Of a stretch of DNA of 64,000 nt, positions 18,909 through 27,307 are shown piece after piece. The DNA is from Solwaraspora sp. WMMD792. Lineage in GTDB: Bacteria; Actinomycetota; Actinomycetes; Mycobacteriales; Micromonosporaceae. The stretch is from NCBI RefSeq assembly GCF_029626105.1, contig NZ_JARUBH010000009.1, forward strand, positions 1,302,001-1,366,000. The letters run 5' to 3'. Position numbers and translations under genes: made by a program. Every line of letters starts with the position of its first letter. Position 1 is the stretch's first letter. The notes beneath the pieces are model-generated. The model was not told where the DNA came from. It saw only the letters and a list, made by a program, of their open reading frames with translations, and made no database searches.

Positions 18909-18926
18909 ATTCTAGTTGACCAGAAT
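18909..18926 (-). promoter_or_regulatory. Probable autoregulatory operator of the relE/yefM-type operon
   Basis: The 18-bp stretch has 5-bp arms ATTCT (18909-18913) and AGAAT (18922-18926) with a partly symmetric GT/AC centre. It lies 8 bases before the antitoxin ATG and overlaps a -10-like TAGAAT on the minus strand, as expected for a Phd/YefM operator. Confidence 0.55.
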
Positions 18927-19061
18927 CTTGACCACGAGGCTCCGGTGCTGCTTCCGGTGCTGCGTTCCCGGTGCCGGAACCCGCCGCCCGGGCGCTGCGG
19001 CAGGTGAGGTGCGGCCGACCCGTCCGGGTCGGCCGCACCGATGATCATCGACGTTGTCGGT

Positions 19062-19913
19062 TCAGGTCGCGCAGATCGCGTACGCGCGGGTGTACCAGTT
19101 GCCGGGGATGCCGGTCGGGTCCTCCAGCGAGATGTCGACGGCGCTGGTCAGCGCGGCGTCCGGGTAGACGCCAGCGTGGATCGCCTGGCCCACCCCGCCG
19201 GTGATCTCGGCACCCAACCCGTGCAGCCGCTTGCCGGCCGGGCACGAGGCGCCGACCACCTTGTCGGTGGAGTTGACCGCCGAGGTCGCGGTGACCAGTT
19301 GGAGTCCGGGCAGCGGGTTGGCGCAGACACCGTACGACCAGAGGCTCCAGCTGCCGGCGTAGCCGGCCTCGTCCTCGTAGCCGGTGACCGTGGCGCTGGT
19401 CAGCGCCCCGTTCGGTCGCAGATCGTCGATCACCACGTTGCCGGCACCGTTCAGGGTGCGGGCACCGACGCTGATCAACTGCTTGCCGGCCGGGCAGGTC
19501 GCCGTTGCGGCCTTGTAGCTGTCGGAGTTGCTGGCCGTCTGGAAGCTGACGTACTGCAGCCCGGCCGGCGCCCGGCCGCAGATGCCGTACGCGTACACCC
19601 GCCAGTTGCCGGCGTAGGCGCCGTTCTCCGCGGCACCGGCGGCGAACCGGTCGCTGCTACCGAGTGCCTGCAGTCGGGTGAACCCGACCTGCCGGCCGCC
19701 GCCGCTGACGTAGCCGCCGCCACCGAGGATCCGGGTGCCGGCCGGGCAGACCGCGAGGGCTTCCTTGCTGCTGGTCGAATCGAGCGCGCTGACGCCGCTG
19801 ACGAAGACCAGGCCGGGCACCGCCGACGCCGGAGCGGCCACCGCCACCCCGACCAGGGTGCTACCCGCCGCCACCAGTGCGGCCAGCGCCAGACGTACCA
19901 GTCGATTGTTCAC
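19062..19913 (-). CDS. Secreted protein with three cysteine-paired repeats
   Basis: The 283-residue protein has a signal peptide (LVRLALAALVAAGSTLVGVAV... ending ASA near residue 31) and then three tandem repeats of about 80 residues. Each repeat opens with a CPAG motif (CPAGTRILGGG, CPAGKQLISVGA, CPAGKRLHGLGA) and closes with a second cysteine (YAYGICG, WSYGVCA, RAYAICAT), suggesting one disulfide per repeat and a small beta-propeller or trefoil-like surface domain. I do not recognise a named family. GTG 19913 is chosen because GGGAGAG lies upstream. It is transcribed alone. Confidence 0.8.
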   Translation of the reverse strand: MNNRLVRLALAALVAAGSTLVGVAVAAPASAVPGLVFVSGVSALDSTSSKEALAVCPAGTRILGGGGYVSGGGRQVGFTRLQALGSSDRFAAGAAENGAYAGNWRVYAYGICGRAPAGLQYVSFQTASNSDSYKAATATCPAGKQLISVGARTLNGAGNVVIDDLRPNGALTSATVTGYEDEAGYAGSWSLWSYGVCANPLPGLQLVTATSAVNSTDKVVGASCPAGKRLHGLGAEITGGVGQAIHAGVYPDAALTSAVDISLEDPTGIPGNWYTRAYAICAT

Positions 19914-20361
19914 TGTGCTCTCCCTACTCGTGGGATCTGACACAGCTGTGAGCACGGCGCTGCCCGGCCACCAACAACTTTCCTGCAAGATCCTTTGTGG
20001 GTGGCCGAGAACCTGTCGCTGTGGCTGGGCGTCGTCGCGGTGAGCATGCTGTTCGTCTGCCCTACCGCGGGCGCCGGCGCGACGGCTGCTCAACCTACGC
20101 GTTACCGCGACGGCGGGCGGTGCCCTCCTCGCGCTGGGCGGGAGCCGCGATCCCTGGTCCGCCTACGGTTGGAGTAGACGGACAACTGCACCGAGCCGGC
20201 GGGCGGACCGGCCCGCCGGCTCGGATCGCCCGGTACCGTGCACCGACAGGGCGTCCTGACAAGGCCGGTAGACCTTCTCGGTGGCAGCTGGCCACAGTGG
20301 CCACAGCATCTCGCTATGCTGTTCTCCCTGTCACGACCGTGCCACCCTCGGGAGTCTCTTA
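19914..20361. other. Intergenic stretch, no confident gene
   Basis: About 450 bases separate the secreted-repeat gene from the second methyltransferase gene. The plus strand has a possible disrupted small membrane-protein reading: VAENLSLWLGVVAVSMLFV from 20001 in one frame and LLNLRVTATAGGALLALGG from about 20089 in another, with no shared start or ribosome-binding site. A strong hairpin lies at 20192-20223. Nothing else is supported. Confidence 0.5.
20192..20223 (+). terminator. 13-bp perfect hairpin in intergenic DNA
   Basis: CGAGCCGGCGGGC (20192-20204) pairs perfectly with GCCCGCCGGCTCG (20211-20223) around a 6-base loop. No T tract follows. It would stop any read-through towards the methyltransferase gene at 20362. 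Confidence 0.55.
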
Positions 20362-21207
20362 GTGGATAGGCGAGCCGAAAGTTCCAACGTCGACGAGGTC
20401 CAGCACTCAGAGTCCGGGCCCCCGATCGGGGTGGATATGACGGTCCCGAGCGTGGCCCGGGTCTACGACGCGCTGCTGGGCGGCAAGGACAACTTCGCTG
20501 TCGACCGGGCCGTCCGCGACAAGCTGATGGAGATCACCCCCGGTGGTGCCGACGTGCCGCTCTACAACCGGGCCGTGCTGGGCCGGGGCGTTCGGTACCT
20601 GGCCAGCCAGGGCATCGATCAATTCATCGACCTCGGCGCCGGCCTGCCGACGGTACAGAACACCCACGAGGTCGCGCAGAGCGTGAATCCGCAGGCCCGG
20701 GTCGTCTATGTCGACATCGATCCGATGGTTCTGGCCCACGGCCGCGCGTTGCTGGCCGAGAACCAGAACACCACGGTGATCACAGCCGATTTCTGCGACC
20801 CCGACTCGGTGCTGAACCATCCCGATCTGCGGGCCGTGATCGATCTCGACCGACCGGTCGGACTGCTCATGGTGGCCGTGCTTCACCACCTCGACGATTC
20901 GCAGCACCCCGGCCAGCTGGTCGCGCGTTACCGGGACGCCGTCGTGTCGGGCAGCTACCTGTTCATCACCCATTTCATCGACGGCGGCGATGAGACCGCC
21001 GAGATCGAGCGGGTGATGCTCACTGACCTGGGCAGCGGTCGGTTCCGCAGCTTCGATGAGGTCCGCGGCTTCTTCACCGGCATGGAGCTGGTGGAGCCAG
21101 GCGTTGTCTACAACCCGCTCTGGCGTCCGGACCCGACCAGCGTCGTGCCGGACCCGATGACCCTCGCCGGGAAGATCATCGGTGCCGGGTTGGGACGTAA
21201 GCCTTGA
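20362..21207 (+). CDS. SAM-dependent methyltransferase, PF04672 family (second copy)
   Basis: The 281-residue protein is a paralogue of the one at 272-1099, with the same segments in order: PSVARVYDALLGGKDNFAVD, FIDLGAGLPTVQNTHEVAQ, VVYVDIDPMVLAHGRALL and a closing NPLWRPDP. It has a longer Ser/Asp-rich N-terminus. GTG 20362 is the start because GGGAG lies at 20350-20354; the frame is open to 20281 but without a site. Substrate unknown; monocistronic. Confidence 0.9.
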   Translation: MDRRAESSNVDEVQHSESGPPIGVDMTVPSVARVYDALLGGKDNFAVDRAVRDKLMEITPGGADVPLYNRAVLGRGVRYLASQGIDQFIDLGAGLPTVQNTHEVAQSVNPQARVVYVDIDPMVLAHGRALLAENQNTTVITADFCDPDSVLNHPDLRAVIDLDRPVGLLMVAVLHHLDDSQHPGQLVARYRDAVVSGSYLFITHFIDGGDETAEIERVMLTDLGSGRFRSFDEVRGFFTGMELVEPGVVYNPLWRPDPTSVVPDPMTLAGKIIGAGLGRKP

Positions 21208-21323
21208 CCCAGGGCAGATGGCCGGTAGGTGCATCGTCCAGGTGACCCCCGGGCGGGCGATCGCCCCGGACCCGGTCGACCCGCTGTGGTTGCACTCGCC
21301 CGGCGGCTGATCTAGGGTCTCGC

Positions 21324-21337
21324 GGAAAGCGCTTGCC
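21324..21337 (+). promoter_or_regulatory. LacI-type operator GGAAAGCGCTTGCC
   Basis: The core AAGCGCTT (21327-21334) is a perfect palindrome and the flanks fit the AnCGnT-type sites of LacI/GalR repressors. It lies 20 bases before the start of the first gene of the glycan-use locus (21357), in the leader or over the transcription start, consistent with repression of that operon. Confidence 0.6.
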
Positions 21338-21356
21338 GATCCCGCCAGGAGGGCAC

Positions 21357-22145
21357 GTGACAGCCACCGACCAGGTGCTCCACAGTGGCATGTGCTCGGT
21401 GACCCTCCGGCGGGAACCGGCGCTCACCGTGCTGGACGTCGCCGCACGGGCAGGCCTGCGTCGCGTCGAATGGGGCGGCGACGTGCACGTGCCGCCCGGC
21501 GACACCCGGGCCGCCGCCCTGGTCCGCGCGGCCAGCCAGGACCGGGGCGTCGAGGTCGCCTCCTACGGCTCCTACTTCCGCGCCGGGGCCGACCCGGACG
21601 AGGACTTCGCGCCTGTACTCGCCAGCGCGGTCGCGCTCGGCGCACCCCGGATCCGGATCTGGGCCGGCACCCTAGGCTCGGCCGAGGCCAGCGCCGAGCA
21701 GCGTCGGGCAGTGGTCCGGTCCAGCCGGGCCGCCGCCGAACAGGCCGCCGCCGTCGGGGTCGAGCTCGCGTTCGAATACCACTCCGGCACGTTGACCGAC
21801 ACCGCCGAGTCGACGCTGCGGCTGCTCGCCGACGTCGACCATCCGGCCGTACGCACGTACTGGCAGCCGCCGCTCGACCTGCCCGACGCCGCCGCCGTCG
21901 CCGACCTGCGCCAGGTGCTGCCCTGGGTCGACGCGGTGCATGTCTTCTCCTGGTGGCCCGGCTACCATCGGCTGCCGTTGACCGCCCGCGACCGGCTCTG
22001 GCGCGACGTCTTCGCCGAACTGCGCGGTGCCGGCCGCGACTTTGACACCCTGCTGGAGTTCGTGATCGACGACGATCCCGCCCGGGTCGCCACCGAAGCG
22101 GCTTCGCTGGCCCAGCTGATCACTGCCGATCGGCATGACGGCTGA
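21357..22145 (+). CDS. Sugar phosphate isomerase/epimerase-like TIM barrel protein
   Basis: The 262-residue protein belongs to the xylose-isomerase-like TIM barrel (AP endonuclease 2) superfamily. Visible elements are a strand-helix start MCSVTLRREPALTVLDVAAR, GLRRVEWGGDVHVPPG, GAPRIRIWAGTLGSAEAS, the metal-region Glu in VELAFEYHSGTLTDT, the His in DAVHVFSWWPG and a late Glu in LLEFVID. Relatives isomerise or epimerise sugars or act on keto-sugar acids; the exact substrate is not readable. GTG 21357 follows AGGAGG. It leads an operon with the heparinase-like and DUF2264 genes, overlapping the next by 11 bases, and sits behind a LacI-type operator. Confidence 0.82.
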   Translation: MTATDQVLHSGMCSVTLRREPALTVLDVAARAGLRRVEWGGDVHVPPGDTRAAALVRAASQDRGVEVASYGSYFRAGADPDEDFAPVLASAVALGAPRIRIWAGTLGSAEASAEQRRAVVRSSRAAAEQAAAVGVELAFEYHSGTLTDTAESTLRLLADVDHPAVRTYWQPPLDLPDAAAVADLRQVLPWVDAVHVFSWWPGYHRLPLTARDRLWRDVFAELRGAGRDFDTLLEFVIDDDPARVATEAASLAQLITADRHDG

Positions 22146-24051
22146 GTTCGGGCCGCCGGCGACGGCCGGGCCCGGGCCGCTCGCCCGCCGGTGGGCGGCG
22201 CTGGATCCGCACCAGCGGACGGCAGCACTCGACCAGGCACGGCAGGCGATCGGAGTCACCGCCGGCACCGGTCGGTCGGCTTGGCCGCATGTCGACGACG
22301 TCACTGAGCGGGCCATCGTGGCAGCCGCCGAGGCCGACCGGGGCACCGCCTGGCCCCGACTGCTGCTGTCCGACTACGCCCGCTACTGGCGCGACGGGGT
22401 CCGCACCGCTTACGAGCAACCCGCCGGTGAGCTGCGGCGGCGTACCGCCACATCCGCGCTGGCCGCCGCGCTGCACGGCCAGCCCTACCTCGACGAGGCC
22501 GCCGACGGGCTGCTGCAGCTCTGCGAGCAGACCACCTGGTGCTGGGCGGCGCACGAGCAGTTCGCCGCCGAGGCCGGTCGGGTGGTGCCCGACGTCGACC
22601 GGCCGTACCTGGACCTCGGGGCGGCCGAGACGGTTGCCGTACTGGCCTGGGCCGACCTGATCCTCGGTACGGCGCTCGACGAACGCACCCCGGGGCTGCG
22701 CCAACGGATCCGCCGGGAGACCCGCGCCCGGGTGATCGAGCCGTTCCTGGGCAGCCGTGACTGGCACTGGCTCGGCCTGGACGGGCACCTGCACAACTGG
22801 AACCCGTGGATCCACGGCCACCTGCTGGCCGCCGCGTTGTTCCTGGTCGATGACGCGGACGTCCGGACCCGAACGGTCAATCTCGTCGTCGACGGACTCG
22901 ACCGCTACCTCGGCTCGCTGCCCGCCGACGGCGGCTGCGACGAGGGGTACGCGTACTGGTGGAACGGGCCGGCGCGGCTGGCCGAAGCCCTCGACCTGCT
23001 CGACCGGGTCCTCGGCGGCCGGCTCGACCCGTGGCGGTGGCCGCCGTTGCCGCAACTGGCCCGCTACCCGCCCCGGATGGCCCTCGGCGACGGCTGGTAC
23101 GTCAACGTCGGCGACGGGCCGGCCCGGCCGAGCGCCGCGCAGGCCTGGCAGGTGCTGCACCGCTGGGGCCGGGCCACCGGCGACCGGCAGGTGATCGACC
23201 ACGCGGCCAGCCACCGTATCCCCGGTGAGCCGGCCGTGACGCTCGCCGCCGGGCTGGGCCGGGCGGTGCTCGGCCTGACCGATCCGCAGTGGATCACCCA
23301 ACCACCGACCGCGCCGCCGTTGCCGGCCACCACCTGGCTGCCCGACCTGCAGTTGCTGGTCAGTCGGGAACGGGCCGGCAGCACCGCCGGGCTGACCGTG
23401 GCGGTCAAGGGCGGCCACAACGACGAGAACCACAACCACAACGACGTCGGCTCGTACCTGGTCGCGCTGGACGGGTGCCCGGTGCTGGTCGACCTCGGCC
23501 AGCCCACCTACACCGCGATCTCGTTCGCCGACCGCCGGTACGAGCAGTGGGTCACCCGCAGCGAGTGGCACAACCTGCCGGTCGTCGGTGGCCACGGGCA
23601 GGCCGCCGGCCGCGACTTCCGGGCAGCGTCGGTCGCCGCCGACACCGGACCCGATGCCGACGCGCTGCACCTGGACCTGGCCGCCGCGTACCCGCCGGAG
23701 GCCGGCTGCCGGTCGTGGCTGCGGCAGGTGCGGCTGGACCGCCGCCGGTCGACGGTGACCGTCACCGAGCGGTGGCAGGTCGACGACCCGGCCGACCTGC
23801 GGCTGCACCACGTCGTCGCCGGCGAGCCGCTGACCCACACCGCCGGGCGGCTCGCCGTACGGACCCTGGCCGGCGGGGACATCGTCCTCACCTGGGATCC
23901 GCTGCTCGGCGTCGGCCGGCTGGAGCGAGAGTCGGTCGACGACCCGCTGCTGCGCGACGTCTGGGGCCCAGCCGTGCACCGGCTCGTGCTCACCCTGCCG
24001 GCCCAGCGGACCGGTTCCGTCACCGTGACCGTCAACGGAGGCTCCGAATGA
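22135..24051 (+). CDS. Heparinase II/III-family protein
   Basis: The 638-residue protein has an N-terminal alpha/alpha toroid (about 1-330; WCWAAHEQFAAEAG, HLHNWNPWIHGHLLAAALF) and a C-terminal beta-sandwich, the layout of polysaccharide lyase families 12/15/17/21. The signature GGHNDENHNHNDVGSYLVA starts at residue 426 with His428, His433 and His435, where the family carries metal and substrate ligands; WVTRSEWHNLPVVGG follows. Members cleave uronate-containing glycans such as heparin, alginate or oligouronides by beta-elimination. There is no signal peptide, so it likely acts on imported oligosaccharides. It overlaps both neighbours, by 11 bases upstream and 4 (ATGA) downstream. Confidence 0.87.
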   Translation: MTAEFGPPATAGPGPLARRWAALDPHQRTAALDQARQAIGVTAGTGRSAWPHVDDVTERAIVAAAEADRGTAWPRLLLSDYARYWRDGVRTAYEQPAGELRRRTATSALAAALHGQPYLDEAADGLLQLCEQTTWCWAAHEQFAAEAGRVVPDVDRPYLDLGAAETVAVLAWADLILGTALDERTPGLRQRIRRETRARVIEPFLGSRDWHWLGLDGHLHNWNPWIHGHLLAAALFLVDDADVRTRTVNLVVDGLDRYLGSLPADGGCDEGYAYWWNGPARLAEALDLLDRVLGGRLDPWRWPPLPQLARYPPRMALGDGWYVNVGDGPARPSAAQAWQVLHRWGRATGDRQVIDHAASHRIPGEPAVTLAAGLGRAVLGLTDPQWITQPPTAPPLPATTWLPDLQLLVSRERAGSTAGLTVAVKGGHNDENHNHNDVGSYLVALDGCPVLVDLGQPTYTAISFADRRYEQWVTRSEWHNLPVVGGHGQAAGRDFRAASVAADTGPDADALHLDLAAAYPPEAGCRSWLRQVRLDRRRSTVTVTERWQVDDPADLRLHHVVAGEPLTHTAGRLAVRTLAGGDIVLTWDPLLGVGRLERESVDDPLLRDVWGPAVHRLVLTLPAQRTGSVTVTVNGGSE

Positions 24052-26048
24052 TCGCCGACGAAGAGGCAGCCGACGACTGGCGGCTGTCGCCGTTCACCGG
24101 CTACACCCGCGCGCACTGGGCGGCGGCCGCCGACCGGATGCTGCTGGCGCTGCGTCCGTACGCCTCGCCCGACCACGCCCGGATCGACCTGCCCGGCCGG
24201 TCCAGCGCCTACGGACCGGACAGCGACTCGCTCGAGGCGTTCGCCCGGTCGTTTCTGCTGGCAGCGGTCCGGCTGCACGGCGAGGCCGGCGCCGACCCGC
24301 ACGGGCTGGCCGACTGGTACGCCGCCGGGCTGCGCGCCGGCACCGACCCGACCTCGCCGACCGCCTGGCCCCGGCCGGACCGGCTGGACCAGGCCAAGGT
24401 CGAAGCTTGCTCGATCGCGTTGGGGCTGCACCTGACCCGGCCCTGGCTGTGGGACCGGCTCGACGAGGCGACCCGGCAGCGCACCGTCGACTGGCTGGCC
24501 ACTGTCGTCGGGCAGGCGTATCCGCCGATCAACTGGGTGTGGTTCCAGATCGTCGTGGAGACCTTCCTGCGCTCGGTCGGCGGCCCGTGGTCGACTGAGG
24601 ACATCGAGTCGGGGCTGCGGGTGCACGAGTCGCTGTACCGGGCCGACGGCTGGTACTCCGACGGCCCGGAGCGCGCCTACGACCACTACGTCGGCTGGGC
24701 GTTGCACGTCTACCCGCTGCTCTGGGCCGACCAGGCCGGTGAGCTGTGCCCGGACGGGCTGCGTCAGGCGTGGCGGCAGCGGCTCGCGGCGTTCCTCGAC
24801 GACGCGGTCCGGCTGGTCGGGGCCGACGGGTCGCCGCTGATGCAGGGCCGCAGCCTGGCGTACCGGTTCGCGGCGGCCGCACCGCTGTGGGTCGGGGCGA
24901 TGACCGGTGCGACCGACGTGGCGCCGGGGGTGCTACGTCGGGCGGCGAGCGGGATGCTGCGCCACTTCCATGACCACGGGGCACCGGACGGGCGTGGTCT
25001 GCTGCCCATCGGCTGGCACCACGAGTGGCCGACGATGGCCCAGTCGTACTCGGGGCCAGGGTCGCCGTACTGGGCGGCGAAGGGGATGCTGGGGCTGGCC
25101 CTGCCGGCCGATCATCCGGTGTGGACGGCGACCGAGCAGCCGTTACCGGTCGAGCGGGCGGACCTGCTGGCCGCGCTGCCGACGCCGGGCTGGCTGGTCG
25201 CCGGCACGCGGAGTGACGGCGTGGTCCGGGTGGTCAACCACGGCACCGACCACTCGGTGCCCGGCGACGAGCGCGCCGACTCGCCGCTGTACGCCCGGCT
25301 CGGCTACTCGACGGCGACGATGCCGCCGCTGACCGGGGCCACCGTCGGCGACCCGTCGGACAATTCGGTCACGGTGGTCGACGCGACGGGCCGGAGCAGT
25401 CACCGCAACGGGTTCGTGACGGTCGACTGCCGGCTGGTCAACGGGGTCGGTTGGGCGGTGTCGCGGGCCGACACCCACTGGGTCGACACCGACGACGACA
25501 CCGGCCCGGACCACGGGTCCGGCCGGCGGGGCCGGCTGCGCCGGGGCCCAGTGGTGACGGTGGCCTCGGCGGTGCGCGGCCCGACCGAGGTACGACTGGC
25601 CCGGGTCGACTCCGCCGACGGCCTCGACGACGGCACCGTGCTGGAGCTCAGCGGCTGGCCGGTCGCCGGTGACGTACCGCCGCCCGCGCGTACCGGCGAC
25701 GACCCGCCGGTGTCCGTCGTGGCCGGCGCCGCGGTCACGTCCCGGCTGGTCGGCCTGGCCGGCTTCGAGCATGCGCAGGTACGCCGGGAGCGGTCCACCT
25801 CGCCGCTGGGTGATCAGGTGGCGGTGCCGGTGCTGCGGACCGCCACCGCGCCGGCACCCGGCCGGGTGCACGTGGCGGCCGTGACCCTGACCGGCGCCGG
25901 ATCCGACCCGGCCGGTGCCGGGGGAGGTCCGGCGGATGCCGCCGCGCCGGCGGTTGCGGTGACGGCCGGCGGCCCTGGCGACACGGTCGACATCCGCTGG
26001 CCGGACGGTCACACCTCGACGATGCTGCTGCCGGCCGCGCCGGGGTGA
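24048..26048 (+). CDS. DUF2264-family protein
   Basis: The 666-residue protein matches DUF2264 in its N-terminal half: SPFTGYTRAHWAAAADRMLL, GPDSDSLEAFARSFLLAAVR, LDQAKVEACSIALGL, PPINWVWFQIVVETFLRSVG, DGWYSDGPERAYDHYVGWAL and GRSLAYRFAAAAPLWVGA. The family is helical, probably an alpha/alpha toroid related to unsaturated glucuronyl or rhamnogalacturonyl hydrolases, though activity is not proven. The C-terminal part is a beta-sandwich with a disordered Gly/Asp stretch. ATG 24048 overlaps the upstream stop (ATGA) and has GGAGG at 24037-24041. The tight coupling to the heparinase-like gene implies a joint role. Confidence 0.87.
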   Translation: MIADEEAADDWRLSPFTGYTRAHWAAAADRMLLALRPYASPDHARIDLPGRSSAYGPDSDSLEAFARSFLLAAVRLHGEAGADPHGLADWYAAGLRAGTDPTSPTAWPRPDRLDQAKVEACSIALGLHLTRPWLWDRLDEATRQRTVDWLATVVGQAYPPINWVWFQIVVETFLRSVGGPWSTEDIESGLRVHESLYRADGWYSDGPERAYDHYVGWALHVYPLLWADQAGELCPDGLRQAWRQRLAAFLDDAVRLVGADGSPLMQGRSLAYRFAAAAPLWVGAMTGATDVAPGVLRRAASGMLRHFHDHGAPDGRGLLPIGWHHEWPTMAQSYSGPGSPYWAAKGMLGLALPADHPVWTATEQPLPVERADLLAALPTPGWLVAGTRSDGVVRVVNHGTDHSVPGDERADSPLYARLGYSTATMPPLTGATVGDPSDNSVTVVDATGRSSHRNGFVTVDCRLVNGVGWAVSRADTHWVDTDDDTGPDHGSGRRGRLRRGPVVTVASAVRGPTEVRLARVDSADGLDDGTVLELSGWPVAGDVPPPARTGDDPPVSVVAGAAVTSRLVGLAGFEHAQVRRERSTSPLGDQVAVPVLRTATAPAPGRVHVAAVTLTGAGSDPAGAGGGPADAAAPAVAVTAGGPGDTVDIRWPDGHTSTMLLPAAPG

Positions 26049-26050
26049 GC

Positions 26051-27148
26051 TCAGCGCGGCGGCCGGGGCGTGGACGATTCGCGGATCACCAGTTCGGGGG
26101 TGATCAGCACCCGTTGCACCGGGCGGCGCCGGCCCTCGACCAGCCGGGCCACCATCAGCTCGACCGCCACCCGGCCCACCTGGTTCTTCGGCGGGCGGAC
26201 GGAGCTGAGCGCCGGCTCGGCCAGGTGCGCCACCTCGTCGTCGTAGGAGACCAGGGCGAGCTGGTCGGGGATCGGCACGCCCTGCTCGGCGCAGTACTGC
26301 GCGACCGACATGGCGTCCGGGTCGCCGTGCACGATCAGTGCGGTGACGCCTTCGCGGCGGCACCGCCGCAGCACGTCGCCGATGATCTCCCGGTGCCCCG
26401 GGGAGTCCAACGCGACCGCTTCCCGGATGACCAGGTCGGCGGGCAGGCCCAGGTCCGCGCAGGCCAGCGCCCAGCCCTGGGCGAGGTGGGCGGAGGTGGG
26501 ACTGCCCTTGGAGAGCACCAGGCCGATCCGACGGTGACCGTGCTCGTGCAGGTGCCGTACCGCCATCTCCAGGCCGAGGGCGTGGTCGCTGCGGACCCAT
26601 TCGAGCTGGCGCAGGGTAGGGGTCCACCGGGGGGCCTGCCGTTCGACCAGGATCGTCGGCACCGGCAGGTTGCCGATCCAGGCGATCATGTCGGCGGCAC
26701 CGTCGGTGTCCAGGCTGGGTGCCAGCAGTAGCCCCTGCACCTGTTGCGCGTCGATCAGCCGGGTGATCTGCCGGCGGTCCTCGGTCGGGTCGTAGCTCGA
26801 CCCGCGCAGCTGGATGTGTACGCCGAGCGAGGCGGCGGCGCTGCGGGCGCCGGTGACGATCTGCGGCCAGTAGTAGTCCAGTGACGGCACCACCATGCCG
26901 ATGGTGAACCGGGTCGGCGCCACCCGGGGTCGGCGCGGTGCCGGCCCGAGCTGGGTGGGCAGGGTCGCACCGCCGTGCACTCTGGTCAGCAGGTTGCTCT
27001 CGGCCAGGGCGGCGATGTCGCGGCGTACGGTCAGCTCACTCACCCCGAGCAGCGGGGCCAGGTCGGCCACCCGTACCGATCCGTGCCGGCGCAGCTCCTC
27101 CAGCAGCCGCTCCCGGCGCTGCAGGTTGAACATCCGATCCGCCGGCAT
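26051..27148 (-). CDS. Hybrid repressor: DeoR-type HTH fused to LacI-type sugar sensor
   Basis: The 365-residue protein joins a DeoR-family N-terminus (QRRERLLEELRRHGSVRVAD and LGVSELTVRRDIAALAESNL, then VHGGATLP) to a LacI/GalR periplasmic-binding-like sensor (TIGMVVPSLDYYWPQIVTGA, LVERQAPRWTP, GHRRIGLVLSKGSPTSAHLA, VSYDDEVAHLAEPALSSVRPP). The sensor half should bind a sugar, so it is the probable switch of the surrounding glycan-use genes. ATG 27148 has GGGAG upstream; the open frame beyond it would include the operator. It reads against the DUF2264 gene and away from the dehydrogenase gene, with the palindrome CGTTCGCGAACG between. Confidence 0.9.
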   Translation of the reverse strand: MPADRMFNLQRRERLLEELRRHGSVRVADLAPLLGVSELTVRRDIAALAESNLLTRVHGGATLPTQLGPAPRRPRVAPTRFTIGMVVPSLDYYWPQIVTGARSAAASLGVHIQLRGSSYDPTEDRRQITRLIDAQQVQGLLLAPSLDTDGAADMIAWIGNLPVPTILVERQAPRWTPTLRQLEWVRSDHALGLEMAVRHLHEHGHRRIGLVLSKGSPTSAHLAQGWALACADLGLPADLVIREAVALDSPGHREIIGDVLRRCRREGVTALIVHGDPDAMSVAQYCAEQGVPIPDQLALVSYDDEVAHLAEPALSSVRPPKNQVGRVAVELMVARLVEGRRRPVQRVLITPELVIRESSTPRPPR

Positions 27149-27167
27149 GGGCACTCCCGTCCATGTT

Positions 27168-27179
27168 CGTTCGCGAACG
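27168..27179. promoter_or_regulatory. Palindrome CGTTCGCGAACG between regulator and dehydrogenase genes
   Basis: The perfect 12-bp palindrome lies 20 bases upstream of the regulator start and in front of the divergent transporter operon. CATGTTC precedes it at 27162 and recurs at 27212, and GGTTAACC occurs at 27225-27232. It is the best candidate binding site for the hybrid repressor. Confidence 0.5.
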
Positions 27180-27307
27180 TTTCCGACCGAATGAGATCGG
27201 CTGGTAGCGAGCATGTTCACCGAAGGTTAACCATGTCACATCGGCGAATCCAGCAGGTCCCCACGACGTCGGACGTCGGCCGGAGATTCGCCACCAGAGG
27301 AGACACG

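Noticed and set aside
23289-24047. N-terminal extension of the DUF2264 frame
   Set aside because: It reads out of frame through the heparinase-like gene; ATG 24048 with GGAGG and an ATGA overlap is the real start.
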